Positions 7,473 through 18,457 of a stretch of DNA of 64,000 nucleotides are shown piece after piece. The stretch is from Plastoroseomonas arctica (lineage in GTDB: Bacteria > Pseudomonadota > Alphaproteobacteria > Acetobacterales > Acetobacteraceae). A program made the position numbers and the translations under genes. Each line of letters opens with the position of its first letter. The stretch's first letter is position 1. The stretch covers positions 1 to 64,000 of the forward strand of contig NZ_JAAEDH010000003.1 of the NCBI RefSeq assembly GCF_018128965.1, in the 5' to 3' direction. The notes under the pieces were generated by a model. It made no database searches, was not told the DNA's origin, and saw only the letters and a list, made by a program, of their open reading frames with translations.

Positions 7473-8246
7473 ATGACGATTGCCACCTCCATTCCAAGGG
7501 TCGCGCTGGTGACCGGCGCGGCGAAGCGGCTCGGCCACGCCATGGCGCTGGCGCTCGCCGGACAGGGTTTCGACATCGCGGTGCATTATGCCGGCAGCCG
7601 TGACGATGCGGAGGCGACCGCAGCGGATATCCGCGCCCTCGGCCGCCGTGCCGCCGTGCTGCAGGCCGACCTGGCGCTGGAGGCCGAGGCGGAGGGCCTG
7701 GTCGCCGGTGCGACGGCCGCGCTGGGTCCGCTCGGCGTGCTGGTGAACAACGCCTCCACCTTCGAGCGCGACGAGTGGAACGACGCCACGCGCGCGAGCT
7801 GGGACCGGCACATGGAGCCGAACCTGCGCGCCCCCTTCCTGCTCACCCAGCGCTTCGCGGCCGCGCTGCCGGACGCGGCCGAGGGCGTGGTCGTGAACAT
7901 GATCGACCAGCGCGTCTGGTCGCTCACGCCGCACTTCATGTCCTACACCATCTCCAAGGCAGGGCTCTGGGCGATGACGCAGACCATGGCGCTGGCCCTT
8001 GCCCCGCGCATCCGGGTGAACGCGATCGGCCCAGGGCCGGCCCTGCCCAGCCCGCGCCAGAGCCAGGCACAGTTCGACCGCCAGGCGGCCTCGACGCCGC
8101 TGGGGCGGGGAACCTCGCCCGACGAGATCGCGGCCGCGCTGCTCGCGATCCTGGCGCTGCCGGCAATGACCGGGCAGATGATCGCGCTCGATGGCGGGCA
8201 GCACCTGCAATGGGGTGCGGCACCCGGCGAGGGACCCTCCGAGTGA
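7473..8246 (+). CDS. SDR-family pteridine reductase, FolM/PTR1-like
   Basis: A 257-residue short-chain dehydrogenase. Rather than the usual TGxxxGxG, it has the pteridine-reductase pattern TGxxxRxG (TGAAKRLG, 14-21). The catalytic serine is replaced by Asp145 (VVNMIDQR), with Tyr158 and Lys162 in SYTISKAG. The Asp-Tyr-Lys set is characteristic of PTR1 and E. coli FolM (dihydromonapterin/dihydrofolate reductase). Coupling to folB by a GTGA overlap strongly supports a role in pterin or folate reduction. The ATG at 7473 lies shortly before the Rossmann strand (RVALVTGAA). Exact substrate (dihydromonapterin, dihydrobiopterin or dihydrofolate) cannot be told from sequence. Confidence 0.82.
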   Translation: MTIATSIPRVALVTGAAKRLGHAMALALAGQGFDIAVHYAGSRDDAEATAADIRALGRRAAVLQADLALEAEAEGLVAGATAALGPLGVLVNNASTFERDEWNDATRASWDRHMEPNLRAPFLLTQRFAAALPDAAEGVVVNMIDQRVWSLTPHFMSYTISKAGLWAMTQTMALALAPRIRVNAIGPGPALPSPRQSQAQFDRQAASTPLGRGTSPDEIAAALLAILALPAMTGQMIALDGGQHLQWGAAPGEGPSE

Positions 8247-8644
8247 GCGGATTCGCCCCTGACGCGGCGCGCGGGCTGCGCCGCGTCTTCCTGCGCGGGC
8301 TCGAGGCGCGGGCCCGGCTCGGCGTGCACGCGCATGAGAAGGCGGGGCCGCAGCGGATCATCATCGGGATCGAGCTCGCGGTGGAGGATGCCGATGTCGC
8401 CGCCGGCATCGGCGTGGACCATCTGAGCCGGGTGGTGGACTATGAACGGGTTGTGATGGCGGCCCGCAGCATCGCGTCCGGCGAGCATGTGCTACTGGTG
8501 GAGACGCTGGCGGAACGTATAGCGCTGGCGGCACTCGCGGATCCGAAGGTCGTGGCGGCGCGCGTGCAGATCGAGAAGCCGGATGCGTTCCCGGATGTGG
8601 TCTCTGTGGGCGTGGTCGTTGAACGGACACGGCCGCCCTGCTGA
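8243..8644 (+). CDS. folB: Dihydroneopterin aldolase
   Basis: A 133-residue FolB-family protein that cleaves 7,8-dihydroneopterin to 6-hydroxymethyl-7,8-dihydropterin in folate synthesis. Recognisable parts are FLRGLEARARLGVHAHEK (strand and loop with the family's G-hh-ARhGhxxxE pattern), VVDYERVVMAA, HVLLVETLAERIA with its active-site glutamate, and a C-terminal VQIEKPDAFPDVVSVGV strand with a lysine in the expected place. The GTG start overlaps the stop of the pteridine-reductase gene. N-terminal residues before 'LRRVFLRG' are poorly conserved, so a slightly later start is possible. Confidence 0.88.
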   Translation: MSGFAPDAARGLRRVFLRGLEARARLGVHAHEKAGPQRIIIGIELAVEDADVAAGIGVDHLSRVVDYERVVMAARSIASGEHVLLVETLAERIALAALADPKVVAARVQIEKPDAFPDVVSVGVVVERTRPPC

Positions 8645-8995
8645 AATTGCCTGGCCGGATCGAACCGGCTCGTCGCGGAACTTGTCCACCGCCATGACGG
8701 CCAAGCGTCAGCCGCGTGACATGGCTAGGGAAAACTAGGGCTTGACGGCGGCCGCCGACGCTCGGGGGGGCAAAAATTCAACCTTATCAATATGTTGACT
8801 TTGCGGATGTCCGACGCATAATTCTTAAGCAATTTTTCGGGAGTCGGCCTCAAAGCTGGCTTTGCGGCCCTGCCTCCGGCTCCGCTCCACAGATTTATCC
8901 ACAGGCTTCGACCGGTGGGTGGATTTCGTGCTTGCCTGCGGCATCCGTGCTGCGCATCGCGCGCGCGGCGGCGAGCCGTGGTATAAGGCGCGCCC
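8645..8995. other. 351-bp intergenic region upstream of uvrC
   Basis: No gene is supported here. The first 110 bp are GC-rich. From about 8771 to 8840 the DNA becomes notably AT-rich and contains the promoter-like pair described separately. Around 8895-8903 there is a perfect DnaA-box 9-mer (TTATCCACA), with no second strong box close enough to suggest an origin. The rest up to uvrC is GC-rich leader. No SOS box of the alphaproteobacterial GTTC-N7-GTTC type was seen. Confidence 0.6.
8795..8822 (+). promoter_or_regulatory. Sigma-70-type promoter for uvrC-pgsA unit
   Basis: TTGACT at 8795-8800 and CATAAT at 8817-8822 are separated by 16 nt in an AT-rich island, matching the housekeeping consensus at 5/6 in each box. 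Transcription would start near 8829, giving a leader of roughly 165 nt before the uvrC start codon. This is the best promoter-like pair noticed in the window. Confidence 0.5.
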
Positions 8996-10891
8996 ATGCC
9001 TGATACAACCGAGAGCGCGCCCGTCATGTTGGGCCTCGCCATCATCGAGACGGCGCTCGCGACCCTGCCCTTCTCGCCCGGCGTCTATCGCATGCTCGAT
9101 GCGAAAGGCGACGCCCTGTACGTGGGCAAGGCGCGGTCGCTCAAGAAGCGCGTGCACAACTACACCCAGGTGGCCCGCCTGCCCGAGCGGCTGCGCCGGA
9201 TGGTGTTCGAGACCCGCCAGGTCGAGGTCATCACCACCGCCAGCGAGGCCGAGGCGCTGCTGCTGGAAGCCAATCTTATCAAGAAATTGCGGCCGCGCTA
9301 CAACATCGTGCTCCGCGACGACAAATCCTATCCCTGGCTGGTGCTGACCGAGGACCACCCCTACCCGCAGATCGCCAAGCATCGCGGGGAACGGCGCAAG
9401 GGGGCGAGCTATTGGGGGCCCTTCGCCTCCGCCTGGGCGGTGAACCAGACGCTGACAGCGCTGCAGCGGGTGTTCCTGCTGCGCTCCTGCCGAGACACCG
9501 TCTTCGACACGCGCCAGCGCCCCTGCCTGCTGCACCAGATCCGCCGCTGCTCCGCGCCATGCGTGGAGCGCATATCCCGGGAGGACTATGCGGAGCTGGT
9601 GGACGAGGCGAAGCAGTTCCTCTCGGGTGAGGTGCCCTCGATCCAGAAGCGTCTGGCCGCCGAGATGGAGACTGCCGCAGAGGCGCTCGAATTCGAGCGC
9701 GCCGCGGCGATCCGCGACCGCATCCGCGGGCTGACCCACATCCAGGGCCGCGACCGCATCCATATCGACGGCGTGCAGGATGCCGACGTGATCGCGCTGC
9801 ACCGCATCGCCGGGCAATCCTGCGTCCAGGTGTTCTTCTTCCGCGGCGGCCGCAACAACGGCAACCGCCCGTATTTCCTCAGCCACGCCAAGGACGACCA
9901 GACGCCGGAGGAGGTGATGGCGAGCTTCCTCGGCCAGCTCTACGACGACCTGCCGCCGCCGCCCCTGCTGCTGCTCAGCCACGAGCCGGTGGAGTGCCCG
10001 CTGATCGCCGAGGCGCTCAGCCTCAAGGCCGGCCGCCGCGTCGAGCTGCACCGCCCCCAACGCGGCGAGAAGCGCGCCATCGTCGAGCATGCGGAGACCA
10101 ACGCCCGCGAAGCCCTGGAGCGCAAATTCGCCGAGGGCACCGCGCAGGAGGCGCTTCTCGCAGGGGTGGCCACCCTGTTCGACCTGCCCGAGACGCCCCA
10201 GCGCATCGAGGTCTTCGACAACAGCCACATCCAGGGCACCCATGCCTATGGCGTGATGGTCGCGGCCGGGCCGCCGGGCTTCCTCAAGCAGGCCTACCGG
10301 AAATTCTCCATCAAGGGCGACATCGCGCCGGGCGACGACTTCGCGATGATGCGCGAGGTCTTCGAGCGCCGCTTCGGCCGCGCCATGCGCGAGGACCCCT
10401 CGCGCGCCTCCGGCACCTGGCCGGACCTGGTGCTGATCGACGGCGGCGCCGGGCAGCTCTCCGCCGCCCGCTCGGTCATGGCGGAGCTCGGCGTCGAGGA
10501 CATCCCGCTGATCGCCGTCGCCAAGGGGCCGGATCGGGATGCGGGGCGCGAATGGTTCCACTCCACCACCAAGCCGCCCTTCCAGCTGCCGCCGCGCGAC
10601 CCGGTGCTCTACTACCTGCAGCGCCTGCGCGACGAGGCGCATCGCTTCGCCATCACCACCCATCGCGCCGGCCGCTCCAAGGCCATCACCAAGTCGGAGC
10701 TGGACGACATCCCCGGCATCGGCAGCGCGATCAAGCGGCGCCTGCTCAACCACTTCGGTTCGGCGCGCGGCGTGCGCCAGGCGGGTGCGGACGACCTCGC
10801 GAATTGCCCCGGCATCGGGCCCGGCATGGCCAGGCGGATCCACGAGCATTTCCACCCTGGCGCTGCGACCGGTAGAGTGGCGCAAGGCTGA
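8996..10891 (+). CDS. uvrC: Excinuclease ABC subunit C
   Basis: A 631-residue UvrC, the dual-incision nuclease of nucleotide excision repair. The N-terminal GIY-YIG domain (about 25-110) contains [21 protein letters not shown]; a cysteine-rich stretch follows ([25 protein letters not shown]). The UVR motif, which contacts UvrB, lies near 205-240 ([28 protein letters not shown]). The RNase H-like C-terminal nuclease shows [16 protein letters not shown] and [15 protein letters not shown], and two helix-hairpin-helix motifs end the protein ([31 protein letters not shown]). Full length. pgsA begins 10 nt downstream, a pairing common in proteobacteria. Confidence 0.97.
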   Translation: MPDTTESAPVMLGLAIIETALATLPFSPGVYRMLDAKGDALYVGKARSLKKRVHNYTQVARLPERLRRMVFETRQVEVITTASEAEALLLEANLIKKLRPRYNIVLRDDKSYPWLVLTEDHPYPQIAKHRGERRKGASYWGPFASAWAVNQTLTALQRVFLLRSCRDTVFDTRQRPCLLHQIRRCSAPCVERISREDYAELVDEAKQFLSGEVPSIQKRLAAEMETAAEALEFERAAAIRDRIRGLTHIQGRDRIHIDGVQDADVIALHRIAGQSCVQVFFFRGGRNNGNRPYFLSHAKDDQTPEEVMASFLGQLYDDLPPPPLLLLSHEPVECPLIAEALSLKAGRRVELHRPQRGEKRAIVEHAETNAREALERKFAEGTAQEALLAGVATLFDLPETPQRIEVFDNSHIQGTHAYGVMVAAGPPGFLKQAYRKFSIKGDIAPGDDFAMMREVFERRFGRAMREDPSRASGTWPDLVLIDGGAGQLSAARSVMAELGVEDIPLIAVAKGPDRDAGREWFHSTTKPPFQLPPRDPVLYYLQRLRDEAHRFAITTHRAGRSKAITKSELDDIPGIGSAIKRRLLNHFGSARGVRQAGADDLANCPGIGPGMARRIHEHFHPGAATGRVAQG

Positions 10892-10900
10892 GAACTGGGC

Positions 10901-11521
10901 ATGCTGACCGACCTCCCGAACCTGCTGACGCTGTCGCGCATCGCCGCGATTCCGCTGCTCATGGCCACCTGCGCGATCGGTGCGCCCTGGGCGGACATGG
11001 CCGCCTGCGTGGTGTTCTCGGTGGCCGGCATCACCGACTACTTCGACGGCAAGATCGCCCGCAACCGCCAGATGACCTCAGATTTCGGCCGCATGCTGGA
11101 TCCCATCGCGGACAAGCTGCTGGTCGGCGCCGCGCTGATGCTGCTGGCGGGGATGGGGCGGCTGTCGGGCATCGGGTTGCTGCCGGCGATCATCATCCTG
11201 CTGCGCGAGATCCTGGTCTCCGGCCTGCGCGAGTATCTGGCCGGGCTGCGCGCCGGGCTGCCGGTCACGCGGCTGGCCAAATGGAAGACGGGTTTCCAGA
11301 TGGGCGCGCTGGGCACGCTGCTCGCCGGAGACACCGGCGCGCGCGTCATCGGCCTGGGCTTCCTGCCGGTCTCGCTGATCGGCGAGGGCATGCTCTGGGT
11401 GGCGGCGGTCCTCACCCTGGTCACCGGCTGGGAATACCTCCATGTCGGGCTGCGCCATGCCGGCGCGGCGGACGCGGCCCGCGCGGCGGCGGCCGAAAAC
11501 AACAGCGTGCTGCGGCCTTGA
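10901..11521 (+). CDS. pgsA: CDP-diacylglycerol--glycerol-3-phosphate 3-phosphatidyltransferase
   Basis: A 206-residue polytopic inner-membrane enzyme making phosphatidylglycerol phosphate from CDP-diacylglycerol and glycerol-3-phosphate. The CDP-alcohol phosphotransferase signature D-x2-D-G-x2-A-R-x8-G-x3-D-x3-D is complete in DYFDGKIARNRQ, continuing FGRMLDPIADK (about residues 46-75). Five to six hydrophobic segments follow. It begins 10 nt after uvrC. The C-terminal 25 residues are an alanine-rich cytoplasmic tail without known function. Confidence 0.94.
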   Translation: MLTDLPNLLTLSRIAAIPLLMATCAIGAPWADMAACVVFSVAGITDYFDGKIARNRQMTSDFGRMLDPIADKLLVGAALMLLAGMGRLSGIGLLPAIIILLREILVSGLREYLAGLRAGLPVTRLAKWKTGFQMGALGTLLAGDTGARVIGLGFLPVSLIGEGMLWVAAVLTLVTGWEYLHVGLRHAGAADAARAAAAENNSVLRP

Positions 11522-11577
11522 GACAGCGCCGTTCCGGACGCATCTTCCGGACGAACAGGAACGGAGTGCCGACCGCC

Positions 11578-12189
11578 ATGCGCCACGGACCCTGGATTTT
11601 CGGCGTCTCCACCGCGCTCGCGCTGCTGCTGGCGCTGCCCGGCTGCGAAGGCTCCGGCCCCTCCTTCAACCTGTCGAGCCGGCCGGCCGCGCCGGGCGAC
11701 AGCCTCACCATCCGCCGCGTCATGGGCGACCAGGCTTCGGTCGAGCGGGTCGACAACGACACCGCCCTCGGCTGGATCGAACCCGAGGCGCCGCGCAGCA
11801 CGCTCGGCAACCCCGACGACGCGGTGCGCAACATCCCGGAATACCGGCCGGTGCCGCGGCCCGACCTGGAGCGCGAGGGCCGCCCGCGGGCGCAGGCGCC
11901 GCGCGGCAGCTCGTCGGCCCCACCGGATTCGACCATCACCGAACAGCGCATCCCCGGCCCGAGCCGGGTGGATGCCTTCGCCCCGCCGGCTTCGGCCACG
12001 CCCGACCCCAACCGGGCCGGGCAGGTCCTCGCGGTGCCCGGCGGACCGCCGGCGGTGCTCGGCGTCGGCAGCGGCGGCCAGACGCCCTATACGCGGGCCG
12101 GCCAGCCGGGCGGCGTCGCGGTCGACAACGGCTCCGGCGCGGTGACCCTGCTCGGCGCCGACGGGTCCATCCGGGTCGTGCCGCGCTGA
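11578..12189 (+). CDS. Putative lipoprotein, Pro/Gly-rich, unknown function
   Basis: A 203-residue protein with a basic N-terminus, a hydrophobic stretch (FGVSTALALLLAL) and a lipobox-like LPGC, so Cys23 may be lipidated. The rest is low complexity, rich in Pro, Gly, Arg and Ala, with few predicted secondary elements and no enzyme motif. I do not recognise a family. A GTG at 11566, in frame and 4 codons upstream, is an alternative start. Its stop overlaps the moaD start (TGATG), so it is in the uvrC-pgsA-moaDE transcription unit, but nothing suggests a molybdopterin role. Confidence 0.65.
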   Translation: MRHGPWIFGVSTALALLLALPGCEGSGPSFNLSSRPAAPGDSLTIRRVMGDQASVERVDNDTALGWIEPEAPRSTLGNPDDAVRNIPEYRPVPRPDLEREGRPRAQAPRGSSSAPPDSTITEQRIPGPSRVDAFAPPASATPDPNRAGQVLAVPGGPPAVLGVGSGGQTPYTRAGQPGGVAVDNGSGAVTLLGADGSIRVVPR

Positions 12190-12440
12190 TGCGCATCCTC
12201 TACTTCGCCGGGCTGCGCCAGCGGATCGGCGTGGCGGAGGAAGAGGTCGCCCCGCCGCAGGATGTGCGCGACGTGGGCCGGCTGATCGCCTGGCTGCGCG
12301 CGAGCAGCCCGGCCCATGAGGCGGCGTTCGCCGGCACCAGCCGGGTGCGTGCCGCGGTCAACCAGGATTTCGCCGGCCTCGGCGATGCCGTCGCCGCCGG
12401 CGACGAGGTGGCGTTCTTCCCCCCCGTCACGGGCGGCTGA
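12189..12440 (+). CDS. moaD: Molybdopterin synthase small subunit MoaD
   Basis: An 83-residue ubiquitin-fold protein ending in the invariant Gly-Gly (PPVTGG), whose C-terminal thiocarboxylate supplies sulfur for the molybdopterin dithiolene. The opening MRILYFAGLRQRIGVAEEEV and the late VNQDF...DEVAFFPPVTGG blocks are typical. The start overlaps the preceding lipoprotein stop in TGATG, and moaE follows 1 nt after the stop. The product would serve the XDH-type molybdoenzyme at 46.4-48.8 kb, among others. Confidence 0.95.
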   Translation: MRILYFAGLRQRIGVAEEEVAPPQDVRDVGRLIAWLRASSPAHEAAFAGTSRVRAAVNQDFAGLGDAVAAGDEVAFFPPVTGG

Positions 12441-12441
12441 C

Positions 12442-12897
12442 ATGGCGGTCCGCGTGCGCGTGCAGCAGGCCGTCTTCGACCTGGCCGCGGAGATCGCCGA
12501 GCTCACCGGCGGGCGCACGGATGTCGGCGGCGTGGCGAGCTTCTGCGGGCTCTGCCGCGCCGATGACGGCCTCGTCACGCTCGAGCTCGAGCACTACCCG
12601 GGGATGACGGAGCGCGCGATCGAGCGCATCGCCGACGAGGCCGCCCGGCGCTGGCCGCTCACCGGTGCCACGGTGATCCATCGGGTCGGCGCCATTCCGC
12701 CCGGCGCGCCGATCGTGCTGGTGCTCACCGCCTCGTCGCATAGGGCGGCGGCGCTCGAATCCTGCGCCTTCCTGATCGACTGGCTGAAGACCCGCGCGCC
12801 GTTCTGGAAGCGCGAAGTCTTCGCCGACGGCTCCACGCGCTGGGTCGAGGCGAAGGGCGAGGACGACCAGGCCGCCGCGCGGTGGGATCGGGCATGA
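12442..12897 (+). CDS. moaE: Molybdopterin synthase catalytic subunit MoaE
   Basis: A 151-residue large subunit of molybdopterin synthase, which converts cyclic pyranopterin monophosphate to molybdopterin together with MoaD. Visible blocks are GGVASFCGLCRADDG (family GAxxxFxGxVR, here with two cysteines in place of more usual residues), LELEHYPGMTERAIERI, HRVGAIPPGAPIVLV, SSHRAAALESCAFLIDWLKTRAPFWKRE with the conserved lysines near the active site, and the C-terminal RWVEAK. It overlaps the next gene by the ATGA tetranucleotide. Confidence 0.95.
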   Translation: MAVRVRVQQAVFDLAAEIAELTGGRTDVGGVASFCGLCRADDGLVTLELEHYPGMTERAIERIADEAARRWPLTGATVIHRVGAIPPGAPIVLVLTASSHRAAALESCAFLIDWLKTRAPFWKREVFADGSTRWVEAKGEDDQAAARWDRA

Positions 12898-13265
12898 CGC
12901 CCGAGGGATTCTGTCGCATCGAACTGCCCTGCCGCGACGTGGCGCGGCAGCGCGAATTCTACGCGGGCGTGATGACGCTCAAGCCGCTCGGCCATGGCGG
13001 GCTGGCCTTCGATCTCGGCGGCGTCGCACTGGTGCTGCGGTCGCGCGGCGACGCGCTGTTCCCCGAGGCCGGCGGCCCGGGCGCGATGCTCGCCTTCGCC
13101 GTGCCGCCCGAGGAGCTAGACCGCTGGCACCGGCGGCTGCTGATGAAGCGCGCCGCCATCCTCGCCGCGCCGCATGCGCTGCCCGATGGGCGCCGCGCGC
13201 TGCACTGCGCCGATGCCGAGGGCAATGTGGTCGAGATCTTCTGCGGGGCGAGCCAGGCCGGATGA
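12894..13265 (+). CDS. VOC (glyoxalase/bleomycin-resistance fold) protein
   Basis: A 123-residue single vicinal-oxygen-chelate domain: an N-terminal FCRIELPCRDVARQREFYAGV module and a C-terminal ALHCADAEGNVVEIFCG strand with the glutamate used for metal binding in this fold. The typical first metal histidine is replaced by Glu in RIELP, so a glyoxalase I activity is uncertain. Substrate unknown. It is coupled to moaE upstream and to the first of two membrane proteins downstream, each by an ATGA overlap. Confidence 0.78.
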   Translation: MTPEGFCRIELPCRDVARQREFYAGVMTLKPLGHGGLAFDLGGVALVLRSRGDALFPEAGGPGAMLAFAVPPEELDRWHRRLLMKRAAILAAPHALPDGRRALHCADAEGNVVEIFCGASQAG

Positions 13266-14626
13266 CCGCCGCCGCGCTCGCCGCCGGCGACCCGCCCCGG
13301 TGGCGGTCGGCGGCCCTTGCGCTGGCCGCCATCGCGGCGGGTGCGGCGCTGCTCGCCTGGCCGGCGTTCCTCAATGGCTACCCGCTGCTGTTCAGCGACA
13401 CCGGCGCGTTCCTGGCGCAGACGCTGGTGCCGCTGATGATCTGGGACAAGCCCTGGGTCTACGGCCCGCTGCTGCACCTGTTCCACTGGCGGGTTTCCCT
13501 GTGGCTGCCGCTCGCGGCGCAGGCGCTGATGGTCTCCCACCTGCTGTGGCTGGTGCTGCGGGTGGTGCGCGGGGTGGCGGGCCCGGCCTGGCACCTGGCG
13601 CTGTGCGCGGGCGTCGCGGCGCTGACCACGGCGCCCTTCACCATCGCGCTGCTGATGCCGGATGTGTTCGCGCCGGTCGTCGTGCTCGCGACGTTCCTGC
13701 TCGGCTTCGGTGCGCCGCGGCTTTCGCGCGGCGAGATGGCTTGGGTGGGGCTGCTCGCCACGGTCGGGATCGCGGCGCACCTGTCGCATGTGCCGCTCGC
13801 GCTGGCGCTGCTGGTCGTGGGCACGCTGCTGGCGTGGCGTTGGCGCCCGGTGTTGCGCATGGCGGCACCACTCCTCGCCGCCATCGCCCTGCTGCTGGTG
13901 ACCAATCTCGTCGGGCATGGGCGGCTTTCGCTGTCGCCGCATGGCGCGACCTTCCTGTTCGCGCGGCTGCAGGATGACGGGCCGGCGACGCGCACGCTGC
14001 AGGCGGAATGCCCGGGCCGTGGCTGGTATCTCTGCGCCTTCGTCGATCGCTTCCCGATGGATTCCGACGTCTTCCTCTGGGTGCCCGACAGCCCGATGAA
14101 TCGCGACGCGGAGGGCCGCGCGCGCTTCCTCGGCGGCGCGCTGCTGTCCGATGAGGCGCGGGAGATCGTCGCCGAGACGCTGCGGCGGGAGCCGGTGGCG
14201 GTAGCGCGGGCGATGACGCTGAACGCGCTGCGCCAGCTGGTGACGGCCGAGGCCGGGGACACGCTCGGCGACGATGTCGAGGCCTCCACCGGCAGCCGCA
14301 TCCGGGAGTATTTCCCGGCCGCGGAGACCGCGCGCTACGCGGCATCGCTGCAGCTGCGCGGCGCGCTGCCGGCGGCGGCGGCGCCGTTCTTCGTCCCCCA
14401 CGCGCCGGTGCTGGTGCTGGGCGTGCTGCTTTGCCTGGTCGGGCTGTGGCGGCGGCCGGACCCGACGCTGCGCGCCCTGCTGCTGCTGGTGCTGCTGGGC
14501 TGCGCGGCCAATGCGCTGGCGACCGGCGGGCTGTCCAAGCCGCATCACCGCTACGAGGCGCGCATCCTGTGGCTTGTGCCCTTCGCCGGCGCGCTGGTGA
14601 TGGCGGGCACGCGGCGGCGGGTGTGA
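13262..14626 (+). CDS. Polytopic membrane protein of unrecognised family, copy 1 of tandem pair
   Basis: A 454-residue protein with about nine to ten hydrophobic segments and one large polar insert (about 225-370). I do not recognise a named family. Landmark motifs are AWPAFLNGYPLLFSDTGAFLAQ after the first membrane segment, LLMPDVFAPVV, HLSHVPLALALLVV, then in the soluble part GWYLCAFVDRFPMDSDVFLWVPDSPMN, and near the end LSKPHHRYEARILWLVPFAGAL. The acidic residue after the first membrane segment plus a large insert is reminiscent of GT-C glycosyltransferases, but that is only a shape resemblance. The next gene is a clear paralogue with the same motif order. It is coupled to both neighbours by ATGA/GTGA overlaps. 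Confidence 0.75.
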   Translation: MTAAALAAGDPPRWRSAALALAAIAAGAALLAWPAFLNGYPLLFSDTGAFLAQTLVPLMIWDKPWVYGPLLHLFHWRVSLWLPLAAQALMVSHLLWLVLRVVRGVAGPAWHLALCAGVAALTTAPFTIALLMPDVFAPVVVLATFLLGFGAPRLSRGEMAWVGLLATVGIAAHLSHVPLALALLVVGTLLAWRWRPVLRMAAPLLAAIALLLVTNLVGHGRLSLSPHGATFLFARLQDDGPATRTLQAECPGRGWYLCAFVDRFPMDSDVFLWVPDSPMNRDAEGRARFLGGALLSDEAREIVAETLRREPVAVARAMTLNALRQLVTAEAGDTLGDDVEASTGSRIREYFPAAETARYAASLQLRGALPAAAAPFFVPHAPVLVLGVLLCLVGLWRRPDPTLRALLLLVLLGCAANALATGGLSKPHHRYEARILWLVPFAGALVMAGTRRRV

Positions 14627-16008
14627 GGGCGCTGGCGGTCCTGGCCGGCGGCGCGCTGCTCGGCTGGCCGGCGCTGCTCAACGGCTATCCGCTGGTGTTC
14701 ATCGACACCGTCTCCTACCTGGAACACACGATCCTGTGGGCGCTGCCTTGGGACAAGGCGCCGGCCTATGGACCGGCCCTCGCTGCCTTTCATGCGCGGG
14801 TGACGCTGTGGGGGTCGCTGGCGGCGCAGCTGCTGCTGATCTCGTGGATGGTCTGGCTGACGCAGCGCGGGGCGTTGGGCGCGGCGCGGGCGGGGGTGCA
14901 TCTTGCCGTATGCGCGGCGCTGGCGGGGCTGACGGCGCTGCCCTGGTTCGCGGCGACGCTGATGCCGGATGTGCTGTCCGGCGTTGCGGCGCTGGCGATC
15001 TTCCTGCTCGGCTTCTGCGCGCACCGCCTGTCGCGGGCGGAGCGCGTGGCGGTGACGGCCGTGGGCGTGCTGTGCGTGGCGGCGCACCTGTCGCACCTGG
15101 TCATCGCGCTGGCGCTGGTGGGCCTGGTGCTGGTGCTGCGCCGCCGAGTCGTGCCGGTGCTGCGCGCGGCGATGGTGCCGGTGCTGGCTGCGGGCGTGCT
15201 GCTGGGCGTGAACCTCGCCGATAGCGGACGAGCAACGCTGTCGCAGAACGGCGGCATCTTCCTGCTTGCGCGGCTGCAGGCGGATGGGCCCGCGGTGGAG
15301 ACGCTGCGCGCGCATTGCCCGGCAGCCGGCTGGTACCTGTGCGATTTCACCGACCGGCTGCCGATGGACTCCGACGATTTCCTCTGGTCGCCCGACAGCC
15401 CTGTCTCGCAGGATACCACGGGTGCGCAGCGCTTCATGGGCAGCGTGGCGCTCGCCCCGGAGGCGGGCGTGATCCTGCGCGCCACCTTCGCCGAGCGGCC
15501 CTTGGCCGTGCTGCGCGCGATGGCGGGCAATGCGGCGCGGCAGCTCGCGCTGGCGCGCGTCGGCGACACGCTCGGCAATGAGCATCTCGACCTCAGCGCG
15601 CGACGCATGATCCGGGACGGGTTTCCGGCGCGCGAGCTGGCGGCCTTCGATGCCGGGCTGCAGATGCGCGGCGCGCTGGCGGAGGCGGCCGCGCCTTGGC
15701 TGGCCCTGCATATGCCGGTGCTGGCAGCATCGCTGGCGCTGGCGCTGCTCGGCCTCGCGCGCGGCGGCGCGGAACAGCGCGCGCTGGTGCTGGTGGCACT
15801 CGGCGCCATCGCGGCGAACGCCTTTGCCACCGGCGCGCTCTCCGCCCCGCATGACCGCTACGGGGCGCGCATCATCTGGCTGCTGCCGCTCGCGGCCCTG
15901 CTGGCTTGGCCGCGTCAGCGCGGAACGCGGATCTCCATGCCCAGCCGCAGCGGCACCGGCCAGACCTCGCGCATGGTGCGCAGCCGCTCGAACCCGGCAT
16001 CGACGTAG
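14623..16008 (+). CDS. Polytopic membrane protein of unrecognised family, copy 2 of tandem pair
   Basis: A 461-residue paralogue of the preceding gene, sharing in order [77 protein letters not shown], then [21 protein letters not shown], and [22 protein letters not shown]. The GTG start overlaps the stop of copy 1. Copy 2 lacks the extra N-terminal 16 residues of copy 1 and has a polar C-terminal tail of about 30 residues that is read antisense to the GNAT gene; the two coding regions overlap tail to tail by 94 bp (15915-16008). The duplication is old, since many positions differ while the motifs are kept. Function unknown. Confidence 0.75.
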   Translation: MRALAVLAGGALLGWPALLNGYPLVFIDTVSYLEHTILWALPWDKAPAYGPALAAFHARVTLWGSLAAQLLLISWMVWLTQRGALGAARAGVHLAVCAALAGLTALPWFAATLMPDVLSGVAALAIFLLGFCAHRLSRAERVAVTAVGVLCVAAHLSHLVIALALVGLVLVLRRRVVPVLRAAMVPVLAAGVLLGVNLADSGRATLSQNGGIFLLARLQADGPAVETLRAHCPAAGWYLCDFTDRLPMDSDDFLWSPDSPVSQDTTGAQRFMGSVALAPEAGVILRATFAERPLAVLRAMAGNAARQLALARVGDTLGNEHLDLSARRMIRDGFPARELAAFDAGLQMRGALAEAAAPWLALHMPVLAASLALALLGLARGGAEQRALVLVALGAIAANAFATGALSAPHDRYGARIIWLLPLAALLAWPRQRGTRISMPSRSGTGQTSRMVRSRSNPAST

Positions 16009-16480
16009 TTGGGCAGCGCGCGCGGATGGTCCGCCGTGCAGGTGTTGACCGTGACGAAGCGCGGCCCCTCCGCCCAGGCGGTATCGACGGCGTGGCGCAG
16101 GAAAGGCTTGCCGATGCCGCGGCCGATGATGTGCGGCATCAGCCCGAAATAGGCGAGGTTCACGGCGTCGGGCAGGCGACGCTCCAGCTCGTAGAAGCCG
16201 ATCGGTTCGCCGCCCGAATACAGCGCGTGGATGGTGACGCGGGGCGGCGCGATGGCGCGCTCCAGCTCCGGCTGGCTCAGGGTGCGGCGCATCCACCACA
16301 GCCAGGGCGCGCCCACCGTGTCGTAGAGATAGCGGTAGAACCCAGCCGAGCAGTGCCTGACGCGCACCACCTGCAGGCCCTCCGGCACCGGCGGCGCGGG
16401 GGTGGCGGGCGGGGCTTCCATGCGCAGGAAGGTGACGTCGACCGTCACCTCCACCACCGGCTCTTGCATCAGCGTCGACA

Positions 16481-16481
<1 letters not shown>
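15915..16481 (-). CDS. GNAT-family N-acetyltransferase coupled to rpoD
   Basis: A 188-residue GNAT protein. The acetyl-CoA binding segment is [21 protein letters not shown] (the R/Q-x2-G-x-G pattern appears as RGIGKP), followed by [24 protein letters not shown], the usual motif-B region. The start ATG overlaps the rpoD stop (TGATG), so it should be translated with the housekeeping sigma factor. Its 3' end runs 94 bp into the opposite-strand membrane-protein gene. The substrate is unknown; comparable alphaproteobacterial proteins are annotated only as GNAT acetyltransferases. Confidence 0.85.
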
Positions 16482-18397
<1,916 letters not shown>

Positions 18398-18457
18398 GCC
18401 TCGATCGCTCCGATCTCTGCGCGCCGGCCCCGGAGGCTCGGCGAAAATGCCACTAAC

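Noticed and set aside
8895-8903. Perfect DnaA box near an AT-rich island, possible replication origin
   Set aside because: Only one strong box in the gap, no cluster, and the neighbouring genes are not those seen at alphaproteobacterial origins.
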